The notes beneath the pieces were generated by a model. It did no database searches. It was not told the DNA's origin and saw nothing but the letters and a program-made list of their open reading frames with translations. The translations under genes and the position numbers were made by a program. 64,000 bases of DNA from DATATB01 sp036268995 (GTDB lineage: Bacteria > Planctomycetota > Planctomycetia > Pirellulales > PNKZ01): positions 1 through 64,000 of the forward strand of contig DATATB010000054.1 in NCBI GenBank assembly GCA_036268995.1, written 5' to 3'. Below are positions 18,006-26,078 of the stretch, piece after piece (within the stretch, counting starts at the first letter, position 1; every line of letters starts with the position of its first letter).

Positions 18006-18389
18006 ATGTCCGCGGGCCCGTGCGTCTTGGTTGTCGACGATAACGCGATCAATCTGGAGATCTGCCAGGAAATCCTGGAGCAGGAATTCACGGTGTTCAC
18101 GGCTTCCAATGCTCGTGAGGCAATCCAGCGCGCTCAACAGCATCAACCGCAGATCGTGTTGCTGGACGTCATGCTGCCAGGAGTGGACGGACTCGAAATC
18201 TGTCGGCGGTTGAGGCAACTGCCCGAGATGCGACTGGCCAGGATCATTATGGTTTCTGCAAAAGCGATGTTGTCCGAGAGGACTGCCGGAATGGACGCCG
18301 GCGCCGACGCGTATCTGACCAAACCGTTTGATTACGATGACTTGCTGGCGGCCATCCACGGGCAAGCCGTGGCGCCCCGCAAGCCTTGA
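18006..18389 (+). CDS. Single-domain response regulator
   Basis: The 127-residue protein is a receiver only: VVDDN at the N-terminus, Asp54 in IVLLDVMLPG, and TKPFD near the end. AAGGAA sits nine bases before the ATG at 18006, which decides this start over upstream in-frame starts. A lone receiver can act as a phosphate shuttle or sink for the neighbouring kinase. Confidence 0.92.
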   Translation: MSAGPCVLVVDDNAINLEICQEILEQEFTVFTASNAREAIQRAQQHQPQIVLLDVMLPGVDGLEICRRLRQLPEMRLARIIMVSAKAMLSERTAGMDAGADAYLTKPFDYDDLLAAIHGQAVAPRKP

Positions 18390-18435
18390 ATTGTCGCTTG
18401 TCCGTTGGGGCGTGACAAACCGGGAGACGCCAACG

Positions 18436-20103
18436 ATGAAGCCCGAGTATCGCGTACTGGTTGTAGAAGACGACACGGATGCGCGCGAGGCCACGGTGCA
18501 GGCGCTTCAAGACGAAGGCTTTCTTTGCGAGTGGGTCTGCGATGGCGAGGAGGCCGCCGCTGCTCTTGGCCGCTCGTCGTTCGATCTGGTGGTCACTGAC
18601 CTGAAGATGCCGAAGCGCCACGGTCACGCGCTGGCCACCGACTTGATCGGCCAAGGCCAAATCCGTCCCCTCGTCGCCGTGCTTACGGGCCTTGTCGAAC
18701 CGCGGCTGGTCAAGGATCTGATTGCGCGCGGAGTGGACGAAGTCGCGTTTAAGCCGGTCAACCTCAATCTCTTTGGAGCCAAGCTGCGCGCTCTGTGCGC
18801 GCGGCGCGATCGCAATCGCGCCGCCGCCGAACGAACAAGCACAGCCGACGGAAAGCCGGCTGTGCCCTTTCATGCGATCACGGCCGAGGAAATGAATCGG
18901 CAGCTCGACGCGATGGCCGGCAAGTTGCCCGTGTCCAACGTGGCGATCGCGGTCGTCAGCCTGATTCAGAGCGGCTCTCCGTCGGCCGAGGACACGGCGG
19001 CGGTCATCGCCGGCGACGCTTTGCTTACGATGGAAGTCTTGCGGTTGGCGAACAGCGCGCGCGGTGGATTCAGTGGAATGCGGATCTGCGATCTTTCCGA
19101 GGCAATCGTCCAGCTCGGAAACCGCCAGGTCTGCGAACTCGCGTTGGCCTTGACCACGGTGCGCGCCTTGAAAGCCACTACCGTTCCGTGGATCAATCCG
19201 GACCTGACGAGTCGTCGATGCGTGGCCAGCAGTGTGGCCATCAAGCTGTTGCAACGCACCGCCAGCCGAGAATCGGACGATGAGGGCATGGCTCTAGCCG
19301 CGCTGCTGTTGCCGGCCAGCCGGCTGGTTCTGTCCTTAGCGTTTCCCGAGTTGTATCGACAAATGACGGCCTATTGCGTGGCGGAAACCTGCTCGCTCGC
19401 CGAACTCGAGCGGCACGTGTTTCCCCTGAGTCCATCGCGCGCCATGGCGGGCGTCCTGGCGCGATGGAAACTTTCACCGCGACTTTGGAAGCCGCTCCGG
19501 CAGGCCGGCATGTCGTACGCGGAGCTCTCGAAGCTCCGGGAACCGTTGCGATCGAAGACCGAGCGGCTCCGCATCGCGGAACTCGTCGGTCAAATGGCCG
19601 TCGGCCGCTTCGCCCCGTGGGACGAAATCGACTTTCCCCCGCCCGAAGCTCTTTGTCGGCTGCGAGCCGACGATCTGGACGTGATTATCGACAGCGTGCG
19701 CTACGACCTGGCCGAGTTTCAGAAACACACGACGGACGAATCCGACGTTGGCGCGAATTCCTGGGCTGTTCGACAACCGGAAGCCAAGGGTATTCGATAC
19801 TTCAAGTTATCGGCCGATCCTCGCGACTGCCTGGCAAGTTTCGTGCAGGCGCTTGGCGTGAACCTGGAGCGGACAACGAGGCACGCAGCCTGCCAGTCCA
19901 AGCCGGTCTTGGTGAACGGCATGAACGTATCTCCCGAGCGCTTAGAGCTATTTCTCGACGACACGCTGCTCGAGCCCCATCGCAGCATCGTAACCACCGT
20001 GCCCTTGCCCAGTGGCTCCGAGTCGTGGGGGCCGCTCGTTCAATTGCCCTGCTGTTTCGCCCAGTTGTCGATCGCCTTGAAGGCTGCCGCGCTGCTGGAA
20101 TAA
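18436..20103 (+). CDS. Receiver-HDOD response regulator
   Basis: The start at 18436 is preceded by GGGAGA. Residues 1-120 are a receiver (VVEDDTD, Asp55 in LVVTDLKMP, AFKPVN). Residues about 140-340 are an HDOD domain (DALLTMEVLRLANSA, LSEAIVQLGNRQVCELAL), a family related to HD domains but without catalytic residues, often found with signalling proteins. The last 200 residues have no family I recognise. It is the last gene of the Tad-signalling run. Its role is probably regulatory; no reaction is expected. Confidence 0.88.
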   Translation: MKPEYRVLVVEDDTDAREATVQALQDEGFLCEWVCDGEEAAAALGRSSFDLVVTDLKMPKRHGHALATDLIGQGQIRPLVAVLTGLVEPRLVKDLIARGVDEVAFKPVNLNLFGAKLRALCARRDRNRAAAERTSTADGKPAVPFHAITAEEMNRQLDAMAGKLPVSNVAIAVVSLIQSGSPSAEDTAAVIAGDALLTMEVLRLANSARGGFSGMRICDLSEAIVQLGNRQVCELALALTTVRALKATTVPWINPDLTSRRCVASSVAIKLLQRTASRESDDEGMALAALLLPASRLVLSLAFPELYRQMTAYCVAETCSLAELERHVFPLSPSRAMAGVLARWKLSPRLWKPLRQAGMSYAELSKLREPLRSKTERLRIAELVGQMAVGRFAPWDEIDFPPPEALCRLRADDLDVIIDSVRYDLAEFQKHTTDESDVGANSWAVRQPEAKGIRYFKLSADPRDCLASFVQALGVNLERTTRHAACQSKPVLVNGMNVSPERLELFLDDTLLEPHRSIVTTVPLPSGSESWGPLVQLPCCFAQLSIALKAAALLE

Positions 20104-20133
20104 CAGGCCGCAGCTCGAGTCCAGAGGCTGCTG

Positions 20134-20757
20134 CTATTCGACCAGACGCCGCCGCGTCGGGACCGGCTGTGGCGCGACGTCCGCGTCGGCCTTGGTCGAG
20201 ACCTCCGCCTCGGCGCTGGCCACTATACCGGGTGGCAATTCGCCGGCATCGAGAACGATCGGCTCGTCGAACGAGACGGGCTTGATATTCTTGGCTTGCG
20301 CCTCGGCCGTCGCGGCTTTGTCCACTTCGGTATGCCCGCAGTGGCAACAGACGGTTTCGACCACGCACGTATAAGTCGTCACCTTGTCTGTCTTGGGAAC
20401 CCTTACGAGATTTCTTCGCGTTTTCAGGGCTCCGCAAGCGGCTTTCCAGATGGGCACCTTATACGCGCCGTGGTATCCACACGGAGGATCAGCAATCCAG
20501 CGGTAGCCGCAGCATTTGCTGTGGCCGCGAATGCAGTAGTCTTCGCACTTGACGTCGAAATCGACGCCCGTATAAGTACCTTCGCCGACTTTCAGCCGGC
20601 AAACCTTTTTAGGTCTAAAGCAGCAGCCGCAATGCGAGCACGGCGAATTCTGCGAACAGCTTACTTCGCCTTCGGGCTGGGGCGCGGTCGCTTCGGCCTC
20701 CGGCTGGGCTCCGGTCGCACCGACAAGGATCAAACTCAGCAGCAAGGCATTTCCCAT
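20134..20757 (-). CDS. Cysteine-rich secreted protein, family unknown
   Basis: The 207-residue protein has a short signal peptide (MGNALLLSLILVGATGAQ), then a Pro/Glu-rich linker and a core with 18 cysteines (CSQNSPCSHCGCCFRPKKVC, CEDYCIRGHSKCCGYR, CVVETVCCHCG). The pattern suggests disulfides or metal binding outside the cytoplasm. An acidic, Ala/Val-rich tail ends in ALPTRRR-like PVPTRRRLVE. Small exported cysteine-rich proteins of this look are common in planctomycetes, with no known function. It converges on the HDOD gene. Confidence 0.75.
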   Translation of the reverse strand: MGNALLLSLILVGATGAQPEAEATAPQPEGEVSCSQNSPCSHCGCCFRPKKVCRLKVGEGTYTGVDFDVKCEDYCIRGHSKCCGYRWIADPPCGYHGAYKVPIWKAACGALKTRRNLVRVPKTDKVTTYTCVVETVCCHCGHTEVDKAATAEAQAKNIKPVSFDEPIVLDAGELPPGIVASAEAEVSTKADADVAPQPVPTRRRLVE

Positions 20758-21180
20758 GACACCACCACCCCACCAAAGGATTTGAATTCCGCTTGCTGGT
20801 TTCGAGCGCCGCCAGCGCTTGAACTGCTAGCTGTGGCTCCGCCGATAGCCAGATCGCAGAAGAGCCCACGGCCGTACTATTCCCATCATCGGCAAAACCG
20901 GCACAAGAACTAAACTTCGCCTATTCGTCCGCACTAGCGCAGATTTAACATTGATTGAACCGAACGCGAATGAACCCCGGTTAGCTTTGACAGCTACTTT
21001 CCGAGGACCGCCCGCGGGTCAACAAACTCATCGCCGATGCTAGTGCCCTGGCAGGGAATCGCCGCGGGCGTACGAGCCGCATCTCGACAACGGGTATCGA
21101 AATCGAAAAGGGGCTACCCGGGTACTGGGTATCGCTGGCGAGGGGCCTCTCACGACTTACCATCGCTTTTCAGGATCGAC
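20758..21180. other. Divergent intergenic region before carbamoyltransferase
   Basis: About 420 bases with no gene. A TTGACA occurs at 20987-20992 on the plus strand but no -10 follows at the right distance. I see no repeat or terminator. Confidence 0.4.
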
Positions 21181-22812
21181 ATGCACATACTCGGCGTCAC
21201 CCACCCGATCTCCTGGAACCCGGCAGCGTGCTTACTTGCCGATGGAGTTCTGATCGCCTTTGCCGAGGAGGAGCGGTTCATCCGCCTCAAGCATGCACCC
21301 CATGTCTATCCAGCCGAGGCCATACGATTCTGTCTTGAAAAAGCCGGTCTAAGCGTCGACCACATCGATATTACTGCCGTCGGCTTCGAGCAGCCGACCG
21401 CGCAGCACGCGCGCAATGCGAACGCGGAAAGCTACGTTGCCGGTGCCGTCTCGGATTCGGCCTGGTTTGATTTTCATACCGGCCTCGCTCATATTTATGG
21501 CGACACCCAACTGAAAAGCTACGGTCAGCGGCTGTACGTCGACCATCATCTCTGCCACGCCGCAAGCGCCGCGATTCCATCAGGCTTTGCACGCACGAAC
21601 CTTATCAGTCTCGATGGTTGGGGCGGTAAGGCAAGCGGATGGTTGGGGCTGTTCGACAGAAGCGGCGGTCTCGAGACGCTGAGGCTGGTCGAGCCGCGAT
21701 ACAGTTGGGGAGCAACCTATGAGCTGATCACCGACTACCTGGGCTTTCGATGCCATTCTGGAGAAGGCAAAACGATGGGGCTCGCCCCCTACGGACGCGC
21801 AGACGGCAGGCTGCTGCCAGATTTCTGCGAACCCGAGCTGGGCTTGCCCGACGTCTATCGATACGAAGCGTACATGAGACAACATTTTACTCGGCGCCGC
21901 GACGACGAGGAGCTCAATGACCGGCATCGCGACCTTGCCGCCACCGTGCAGCATTACTACGAGCGCTCGCTGTTGCGCATCGCCGAGTGGCTAATGGAGC
22001 GAACCGGCTGCAGAACATTTTCGTTGGCCGGTGGCGTTGCACTTAACTGCAGCGGCAACGGGCGACTCGCCCGGCAGCAGTTTGTCGACGATCTGTTCGT
22101 TCAGCCGGCCAGTCATGACGCGGGCACGGCGCTGGGCGCCGCGATCCTCGCCCACCGACAGTTCGCAGGAGCCTGGCCGGAGCTATCCTTCCCGCACGCC
22201 TATTGGGGACCGAGCTATTCGTCCGACGAAATCAAGGCCGCTCTGGATTTTGCAAAAGCGCCCTACCAGGTGTGCGACCCGGCCAAGACGGCCGCTGAGG
22301 CATTAGCACGAAACGAAATCGTCGGCTGGTACCAGGGCGCCACCGAAATAGGCCCTCGCGCCCTCGGCAATCGGAGCATCCTGGCTCATCCTGGCAGAGC
22401 TGAGAACCTGCAACGCATCAATCAACACGTGAAGCGCCGCGAACTGTGGCGGCCGCTTGCGCCCTCCGTGCTCGCCGATCGCTGTCATGAGCTGTTCGAC
22501 GTTCGCCAGCCTACGCCCTTCATGCTCTTGGCGGGACAGGTTCGGCCGCACTGGCAAGCGCGGCTGCCAGCAATCGTGCACGTGGACGGCTCCGCACGGC
22601 CGCAAGCGGTTTGTGCTGAAACGAACCCTGTCTTCTATCAACTCATCTGGGAATTCGAGCAACTGACCGAGCTGCCCGCGGTACTGAACACTTCGTTCAA
22701 CCACAGCGACGAGCCGCTGGTCAACTCGCCGGAGCATGCCATCGCCACGTTCTATCGAACCGGCGTCGAAACGCTCGTCATCGGCAACTACGTGGTCCGA
22801 AAGGCGTTGTAG
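21181..22812 (+). CDS. Carbamoyltransferase of the NodU/CmcH family
   Basis: ATG 21181 gives MHILGVTHPISWNPAACLL, the standard start of this family; upstream in-frame sequence is not conserved in character. The N-terminal Kae1-like domain has AEEERFIRLKH, VDHHLCHAASA, SGEGKTMGLAPYG and LAGGVALNC with SHDAGTALGAA. The C-terminal YrdC-like part has TEIGPRALGNRSILAHP and NTSFNHSDEPLV. Such enzymes move a carbamoyl group from carbamoyl phosphate to hydroxyls of sugars or natural products (nodulation factors, cephamycin, novobiocin). It stands next to an exporter and a radical SAM peptide locus, so it may carbamoylate that product. The 543-residue length is normal. Confidence 0.93.
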   Translation: MHILGVTHPISWNPAACLLADGVLIAFAEEERFIRLKHAPHVYPAEAIRFCLEKAGLSVDHIDITAVGFEQPTAQHARNANAESYVAGAVSDSAWFDFHTGLAHIYGDTQLKSYGQRLYVDHHLCHAASAAIPSGFARTNLISLDGWGGKASGWLGLFDRSGGLETLRLVEPRYSWGATYELITDYLGFRCHSGEGKTMGLAPYGRADGRLLPDFCEPELGLPDVYRYEAYMRQHFTRRRDDEELNDRHRDLAATVQHYYERSLLRIAEWLMERTGCRTFSLAGGVALNCSGNGRLARQQFVDDLFVQPASHDAGTALGAAILAHRQFAGAWPELSFPHAYWGPSYSSDEIKAALDFAKAPYQVCDPAKTAAEALARNEIVGWYQGATEIGPRALGNRSILAHPGRAENLQRINQHVKRRELWRPLAPSVLADRCHELFDVRQPTPFMLLAGQVRPHWQARLPAIVHVDGSARPQAVCAETNPVFYQLIWEFEQLTELPAVLNTSFNHSDEPLVNSPEHAIATFYRTGVETLVIGNYVVRKAL

Positions 22813-22878
22813 CGCGGAAGCCCGTTAGGGATGCCCCGAGATTCACAGCTCGAACGAAGTCCATCTCACTTTTTCCGA

Positions 22879-24177
22879 TCAGCTTGGCAAAATAGCTTCA
22901 CGCTCGATGGGATTCCCCTCGCGAATAGCAAGAACCTTGTCTGGCACTAAGTAGACGAAAGGCAAGATCAGAGCTGTCGCGGAGGCCGTCGTGCATACGG
23001 CGAGGTCGAAACCGCCGTATTCGTAAAGGAACGATCCTAGTACGTCCGCAATGGTCCCGGCCAGATAAGTCGCGGCGATGCCGAGGAGGACGGCAACTCC
23101 TTCAAGTCCTGGAGGCGAGGCTCTGTAAAGAAGGTCGTAGATGCCCGCCTCGGCGATGCCACAAGTCAAACCCAGCACCAGTGAGACCGCAAGCGCCGAA
23201 TGATGCGAGCGTACAAACAGAAGACTCGCCGAGCCAACAACGCAGAGGATCGTTCCGAACACCAGAAGCCTTCGGGTTGAGAACTTGAAGCAGAAGTAAG
23301 CGTACGACATCGCGGAAATCAGATTCCCGACGGTACCGACGGTTCCGGTCGATTCGAATTGGGCTGGCGAGAGCTGCAGAACATTCGTGAATTGATAAAA
23401 CAGCGGGGTTCCCCAACTGGGCGCGAAATCCCACAAGAAGCAAATCAGCACGGCGATGACAGCTGCCCGACTCGACAGAAGTCGCCTAAGAGCAGGACCG
23501 AGTGATTCACGCGGTACCCGATGTCCGGATGTCGAAGTCGGAGGAGCATTGCGCGGAAAGAGCTCCGTTGGCCGATAAAACGCCAAGATGGCGACCGGAA
23601 GCGTAAGCCCCGCCGACACGTAGCAAATCGCGGAGAAACCGCCAGTCTCGACCAAATACCCAGTAAGCGACATAAACATGAAGCTAACTAGACTCGGAAT
23701 AACCAACCCCGCAACTGCGATGCGGCCGCTGAGCCCGAAGTGCTTGGAGAGCAATGCCAGCATGCCGGTCATGGCCGCGCCGCTTAGCATGGCGCCGGCA
23801 TTCATGACGACCAGCGCTCCAATTACGGTGTGCAGCGACCGATGCGTCGCGCCGAGGAGCAGGCAGCAGCCGCACACGATGATCGGCGACACAAGAAGGT
23901 ACGGCCGATCGACGATACCGAACGGATGCCACCGATCACGCAGAAGCCCCAGGAGGAAGGAAAGGAACAACGGAAGACTGATGGCACAATTGCAGTATGC
24001 CATCTGCGAAGCGGACAAATGCAATTCGTCCTTAAGCGAGTACTTGTAGCCGTACATCATAAGCCCCGTGCTGAGGGCGGAGAGCACGAGAACCAGCGTG
24101 GCGTAGAGAAATGCGAACCTGGCGCTTGACCGCGCTACGGGGTTCGTCGCGTCCGGGATCCGAACATGGATAGGCAT
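22879..24177 (-). CDS. Major facilitator transporter, BT1-like character
   Basis: The protein has about twelve hydrophobic segments and charged loops typical of the major facilitator fold (GLLRDRWHPFG after segment 2). The C-terminal half (DLLYRASPPGLEGVAVLL) resembles the BT1/folate-pteridine transporter branch. From the start chosen at 24177 it has 432 residues; the frame also allows a start at 24276 with a 33-residue hydrophilic extension, and no ribosome site decides. It is divergent from the peptide-radical SAM operon, sharing its upstream region, and convergent with the carbamoyltransferase. Export of the local product is a reasonable guess. Confidence 0.85.
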   Translation of the reverse strand: MPIHVRIPDATNPVARSSARFAFLYATLVLVLSALSTGLMMYGYKYSLKDELHLSASQMAYCNCAISLPLFLSFLLGLLRDRWHPFGIVDRPYLLVSPIIVCGCCLLLGATHRSLHTVIGALVVMNAGAMLSGAAMTGMLALLSKHFGLSGRIAVAGLVIPSLVSFMFMSLTGYLVETGGFSAICYVSAGLTLPVAILAFYRPTELFPRNAPPTSTSGHRVPRESLGPALRRLLSSRAAVIAVLICFLWDFAPSWGTPLFYQFTNVLQLSPAQFESTGTVGTVGNLISAMSYAYFCFKFSTRRLLVFGTILCVVGSASLLFVRSHHSALAVSLVLGLTCGIAEAGIYDLLYRASPPGLEGVAVLLGIAATYLAGTIADVLGSFLYEYGGFDLAVCTTASATALILPFVYLVPDKVLAIREGNPIEREAILPS

Positions 24178-24525
24178 CAGCGCAGTTGTAACGCGGCCGG
24201 TCACTATGTCAACCGGACCCTCGCCGCTCGCGTGCGGATCAACAACGTCGCATCTCACAACGCGGCCTGTTACCATGTCGCCCGTCGCTGCGGCACGGCG
24301 CCGACTCGCGGCACTCCGTCCGAACTATCCGAAATGCACCAACTGCTTCTGGCAAAGCCCGCGCCTATCGCTACGAACTGGCTATTCCATCGGGCCATCT
24401 GGTCCTGCCCGTAGGCAGGCCAACTTTTTGAGCAGCACATACTTGACACGCCGCCAACACCTTTGCGAGGATTGTAGGGCGTTGTTACTCCGCACAGTGT
24501 GCAACATCACGCAGGAGGTCGAAAA
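24178..24525. promoter_or_regulatory. Divergent control region of exporter and peptide operon
   Basis: It holds an imperfect 21-base direct repeat, 24190-24210 and 24259-24279, identical at 18 of 21 positions and 69 bases apart, which could be paired operator sites. A perfect -35 hexamer TTGACA is at 24443-24448, pointing to the peptide gene, but no strong -10 follows. AT content is higher than in the flanks near 24420-24500. If the longer exporter start is used, the repeat would be coding (VTGRV twice). Confidence 0.35.
24513..24519 (+). promoter_or_regulatory. Perfect Shine-Dalgarno for the small peptide
   Basis: AGGAGGT ends six bases before ATG 24526. Few genes in this window have so complete a site. 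It selects the internal ATG over the in-frame GTG at 24499 and predicts strong translation of a 51-residue peptide. Confidence 0.8.
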
Positions 24526-24681
24526 ATGGAAAAGCGGTCGAGCTCGAAAGTGAAGCAGTCGGTTGCTGTGCTCAGAGCGGCTTATCGTCAGGGAGCGCTC
24601 AATGGGCACCCTAGCGATGCCGTCGTTGCATCGAAGGGGCGCGAAGTCATGGCCTCCTGGGGTTCGGCGATGCGACGCTAA
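24526..24681 (+). CDS. Candidate RiPP precursor peptide for the adjacent radical SAM maturase
   Basis: A 51-residue basic peptide starts MEKRSSSKVKQSVAVLRAAY and ends EVMASWGSAMRR. It has no cysteine, signal peptide or membrane segment. The N-terminal two thirds read like a helical leader; the last twelve residues hold one Trp in SWGSAMRR. Precursors of GrrM/OscB-type maturases carry aromatic-x-x motifs in Gly-rich cores, often with Arg near the end, so W-G-S would be the first guess for a three-residue cyclophane. Two other aromatic triplets (YRQ, HPS) exist. A perfect Shine-Dalgarno precedes it and a terminator-like hairpin separates it from the maturase gene, a common precursor-enzyme arrangement. 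It may instead be an unrelated small protein; no homologue is known to me. Confidence 0.6.
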   Translation: MEKRSSSKVKQSVAVLRAAYRQGALNGHPSDAVVASKGREVMASWGSAMRR

Positions 24682-24712
24682 ACGGACATCGAGAACAAAA
24701 ACGTCCGAACCT

Positions 24713-24761
24713 AGCGGTAGTATCGCCTCACATCGTGGGACGATACCGCCGCTCTTCTTTT
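24713..24761 (+). terminator. Attenuator-like hairpin between peptide and maturase genes
   Basis: AGCGGTAGTATCG (24713-24725) pairs with CGATACCGCCGCT (24741-24753) at 12 of 13 positions (one GU, one A-C mismatch), and five inner pairs extend the stem toward an ATC loop. CTTCTTTT (24754-24761) follows. It could be a partial Rho-independent terminator that lets the peptide be made in excess over the enzymes. The hairpin covers the upstream in-frame GTG at 24735, which argues against that codon as the maturase start. Confidence 0.6.
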
Positions 24762-24806
24762 GATACGGTCGTGTACCGGCACCCATTCGCGGACGATGGA
24801 TTCACG

Positions 24807-26069
24807 ATGTTGGACCAACTTCGTCTGTTGCAACAGTCGCCTGCGATCGAGCCCGTGCAGATGGTGGTTCTCCAAAGTACCACCGGCTGTAACATGAATT
24901 GCGATTATTGTTATCTGAGCGAAGCTAGCCGGAAATCCAACCAGTCGTTTCCCCCTTCTTCGATCGCAGATCTGTTTAATAACATTTTCACAAGCCGCTT
25001 CGTCCGCGACAGGATTGTCGTGTGTTGGCATTCAGGCGAGCCTCTTTTGCTCAAGCCGTCGTACTACGACGAAGCGATCGACAGCATTAGCAGGCTGGCG
25101 AAAAGACACCTTGGTCCCGACTTCGAGATCCGATTCGACATGCAGACCAACGGGACTCTGATCGATGACAAGTGGTGCGAGTTTTTCCTTCGTCACCGCG
25201 AGCGCTTCGATCTGGGCGTAAGCTGCGACGGGCCGGCTTTTTTGCACGACGCACACCGCATAACCTGGTCCGGCAAGGCGACGCACCAGCGCGTGAGCCG
25301 CGGCCTGGACAACCTCTGTCGCGCGGGGATCCGCTTCAACATGATCGCGGTCGTGCCGCCTTCGTCCCTTGGCTTTCCGGACGAACTGTTTGACTTCATG
25401 TACCGCTATCGCGAGCATCTCACCGATTTCCACTTTAACGTCATGGACGCGCCGGCTGCGAGCATCGATCAATTCACTTTCGGCGAAGCCGAGCGCGAAC
25501 ATTACTATCGATTTTTCAGCCGGATTCTGCAGCGCTGCGCTGCAAGCGACGCCAAAGGCGGCGCGTTTCGAATCCGCAATCTGACGCACATGTACAAGAA
25601 GATGTTCGCTCCTCCGCAGGTCCAAGCGCAGCTATCGGCTCGAAACATGAGCCGGCCTCTCAAGACGCTGAATGTCGAGGCAAACGGCGACGTCACGACT
25701 TTTTACGCGGGTCTCACTTCGCAGGAGTACAAAGACCTGTACGGCGATGGGGTAGGGCTGGTGATCGGCAATGCCCTGAGGCAGCCGCTCGACGAAATCG
25801 CCGAATCGCCGAAGTTGCAACGGATCATGAGCGACTTTGAAATCAGCCATCGCGCCTGCGAAGCTGCGTGCGATTATTTCGATCTTTGTTCCGGCGGATT
25901 CAATCTCACGAAATACGCACGGTTCGGAACGTTTGACGCCACCGAGACGCCGGAGTGTTGCGTCCATACAAAGACGATGGTCGACGCGATCGTCGACGAC
26001 CTCCAGGCCCACTTGGACTTGCAGCTTCCAGATTGCACCGCTCCTACTGGAACCTCGTTCGTCGAGTAA
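24807..26069 (+). CDS. Radical SAM/SPASM peptide maturase, GrrM/OscB-like
   Basis: The 420-residue protein has VVLQSTTGCNMNCDYCYLSE near its N-terminus, the C-x3-C-x2-C iron-sulfur site of radical SAM enzymes (Cys28, 32, 35 from the start used). FDMQTNGTLI and FDLGVSCDGP follow the usual core. The C-terminus (CEAACDYFDLCSGG, then TFDATETPECC) is a SPASM-type auxiliary cluster region laid out as in cyclophane-forming GrrM/OscB maturases. These bind radical SAM chemistry to crosslinking of aromatic side chains in precursor peptides. I chose ATG 24807 because the longer GTG start at 24735 lies inside a hairpin. It follows the peptide gene by 125 bp and the next gene starts nine bp after its stop. 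An anaerobic sulfatase maturase is the main alternative, but the two sulfatases are far away. Confidence 0.88.
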   Translation: MLDQLRLLQQSPAIEPVQMVVLQSTTGCNMNCDYCYLSEASRKSNQSFPPSSIADLFNNIFTSRFVRDRIVVCWHSGEPLLLKPSYYDEAIDSISRLAKRHLGPDFEIRFDMQTNGTLIDDKWCEFFLRHRERFDLGVSCDGPAFLHDAHRITWSGKATHQRVSRGLDNLCRAGIRFNMIAVVPPSSLGFPDELFDFMYRYREHLTDFHFNVMDAPAASIDQFTFGEAEREHYYRFFSRILQRCAASDAKGGAFRIRNLTHMYKKMFAPPQVQAQLSARNMSRPLKTLNVEANGDVTTFYAGLTSQEYKDLYGDGVGLVIGNALRQPLDEIAESPKLQRIMSDFEISHRACEAACDYFDLCSGGFNLTKYARFGTFDATETPECCVHTKTMVDAIVDDLQAHLDLQLPDCTAPTGTSFVE

Positions 26070-26078
26070 AAGTGCCCT

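Noticed and set aside
20987..21015. Promoter TTGACA before the carbamoyltransferase
   Set aside because: No -10 element at 16-18 bases; the downstream bases are GC-rich.
24382..24786. Minus-strand 134-codon frame across the peptide gene
   Set aside because: No ribosome site or motif, and it would destroy the well-supported plus-strand peptide.
24735..24806. GTG at 24735 as start of the radical SAM protein
   Set aside because: It lies inside a strong hairpin, has no ribosome site, and adds residues not typical of GrrM/OscB proteins.
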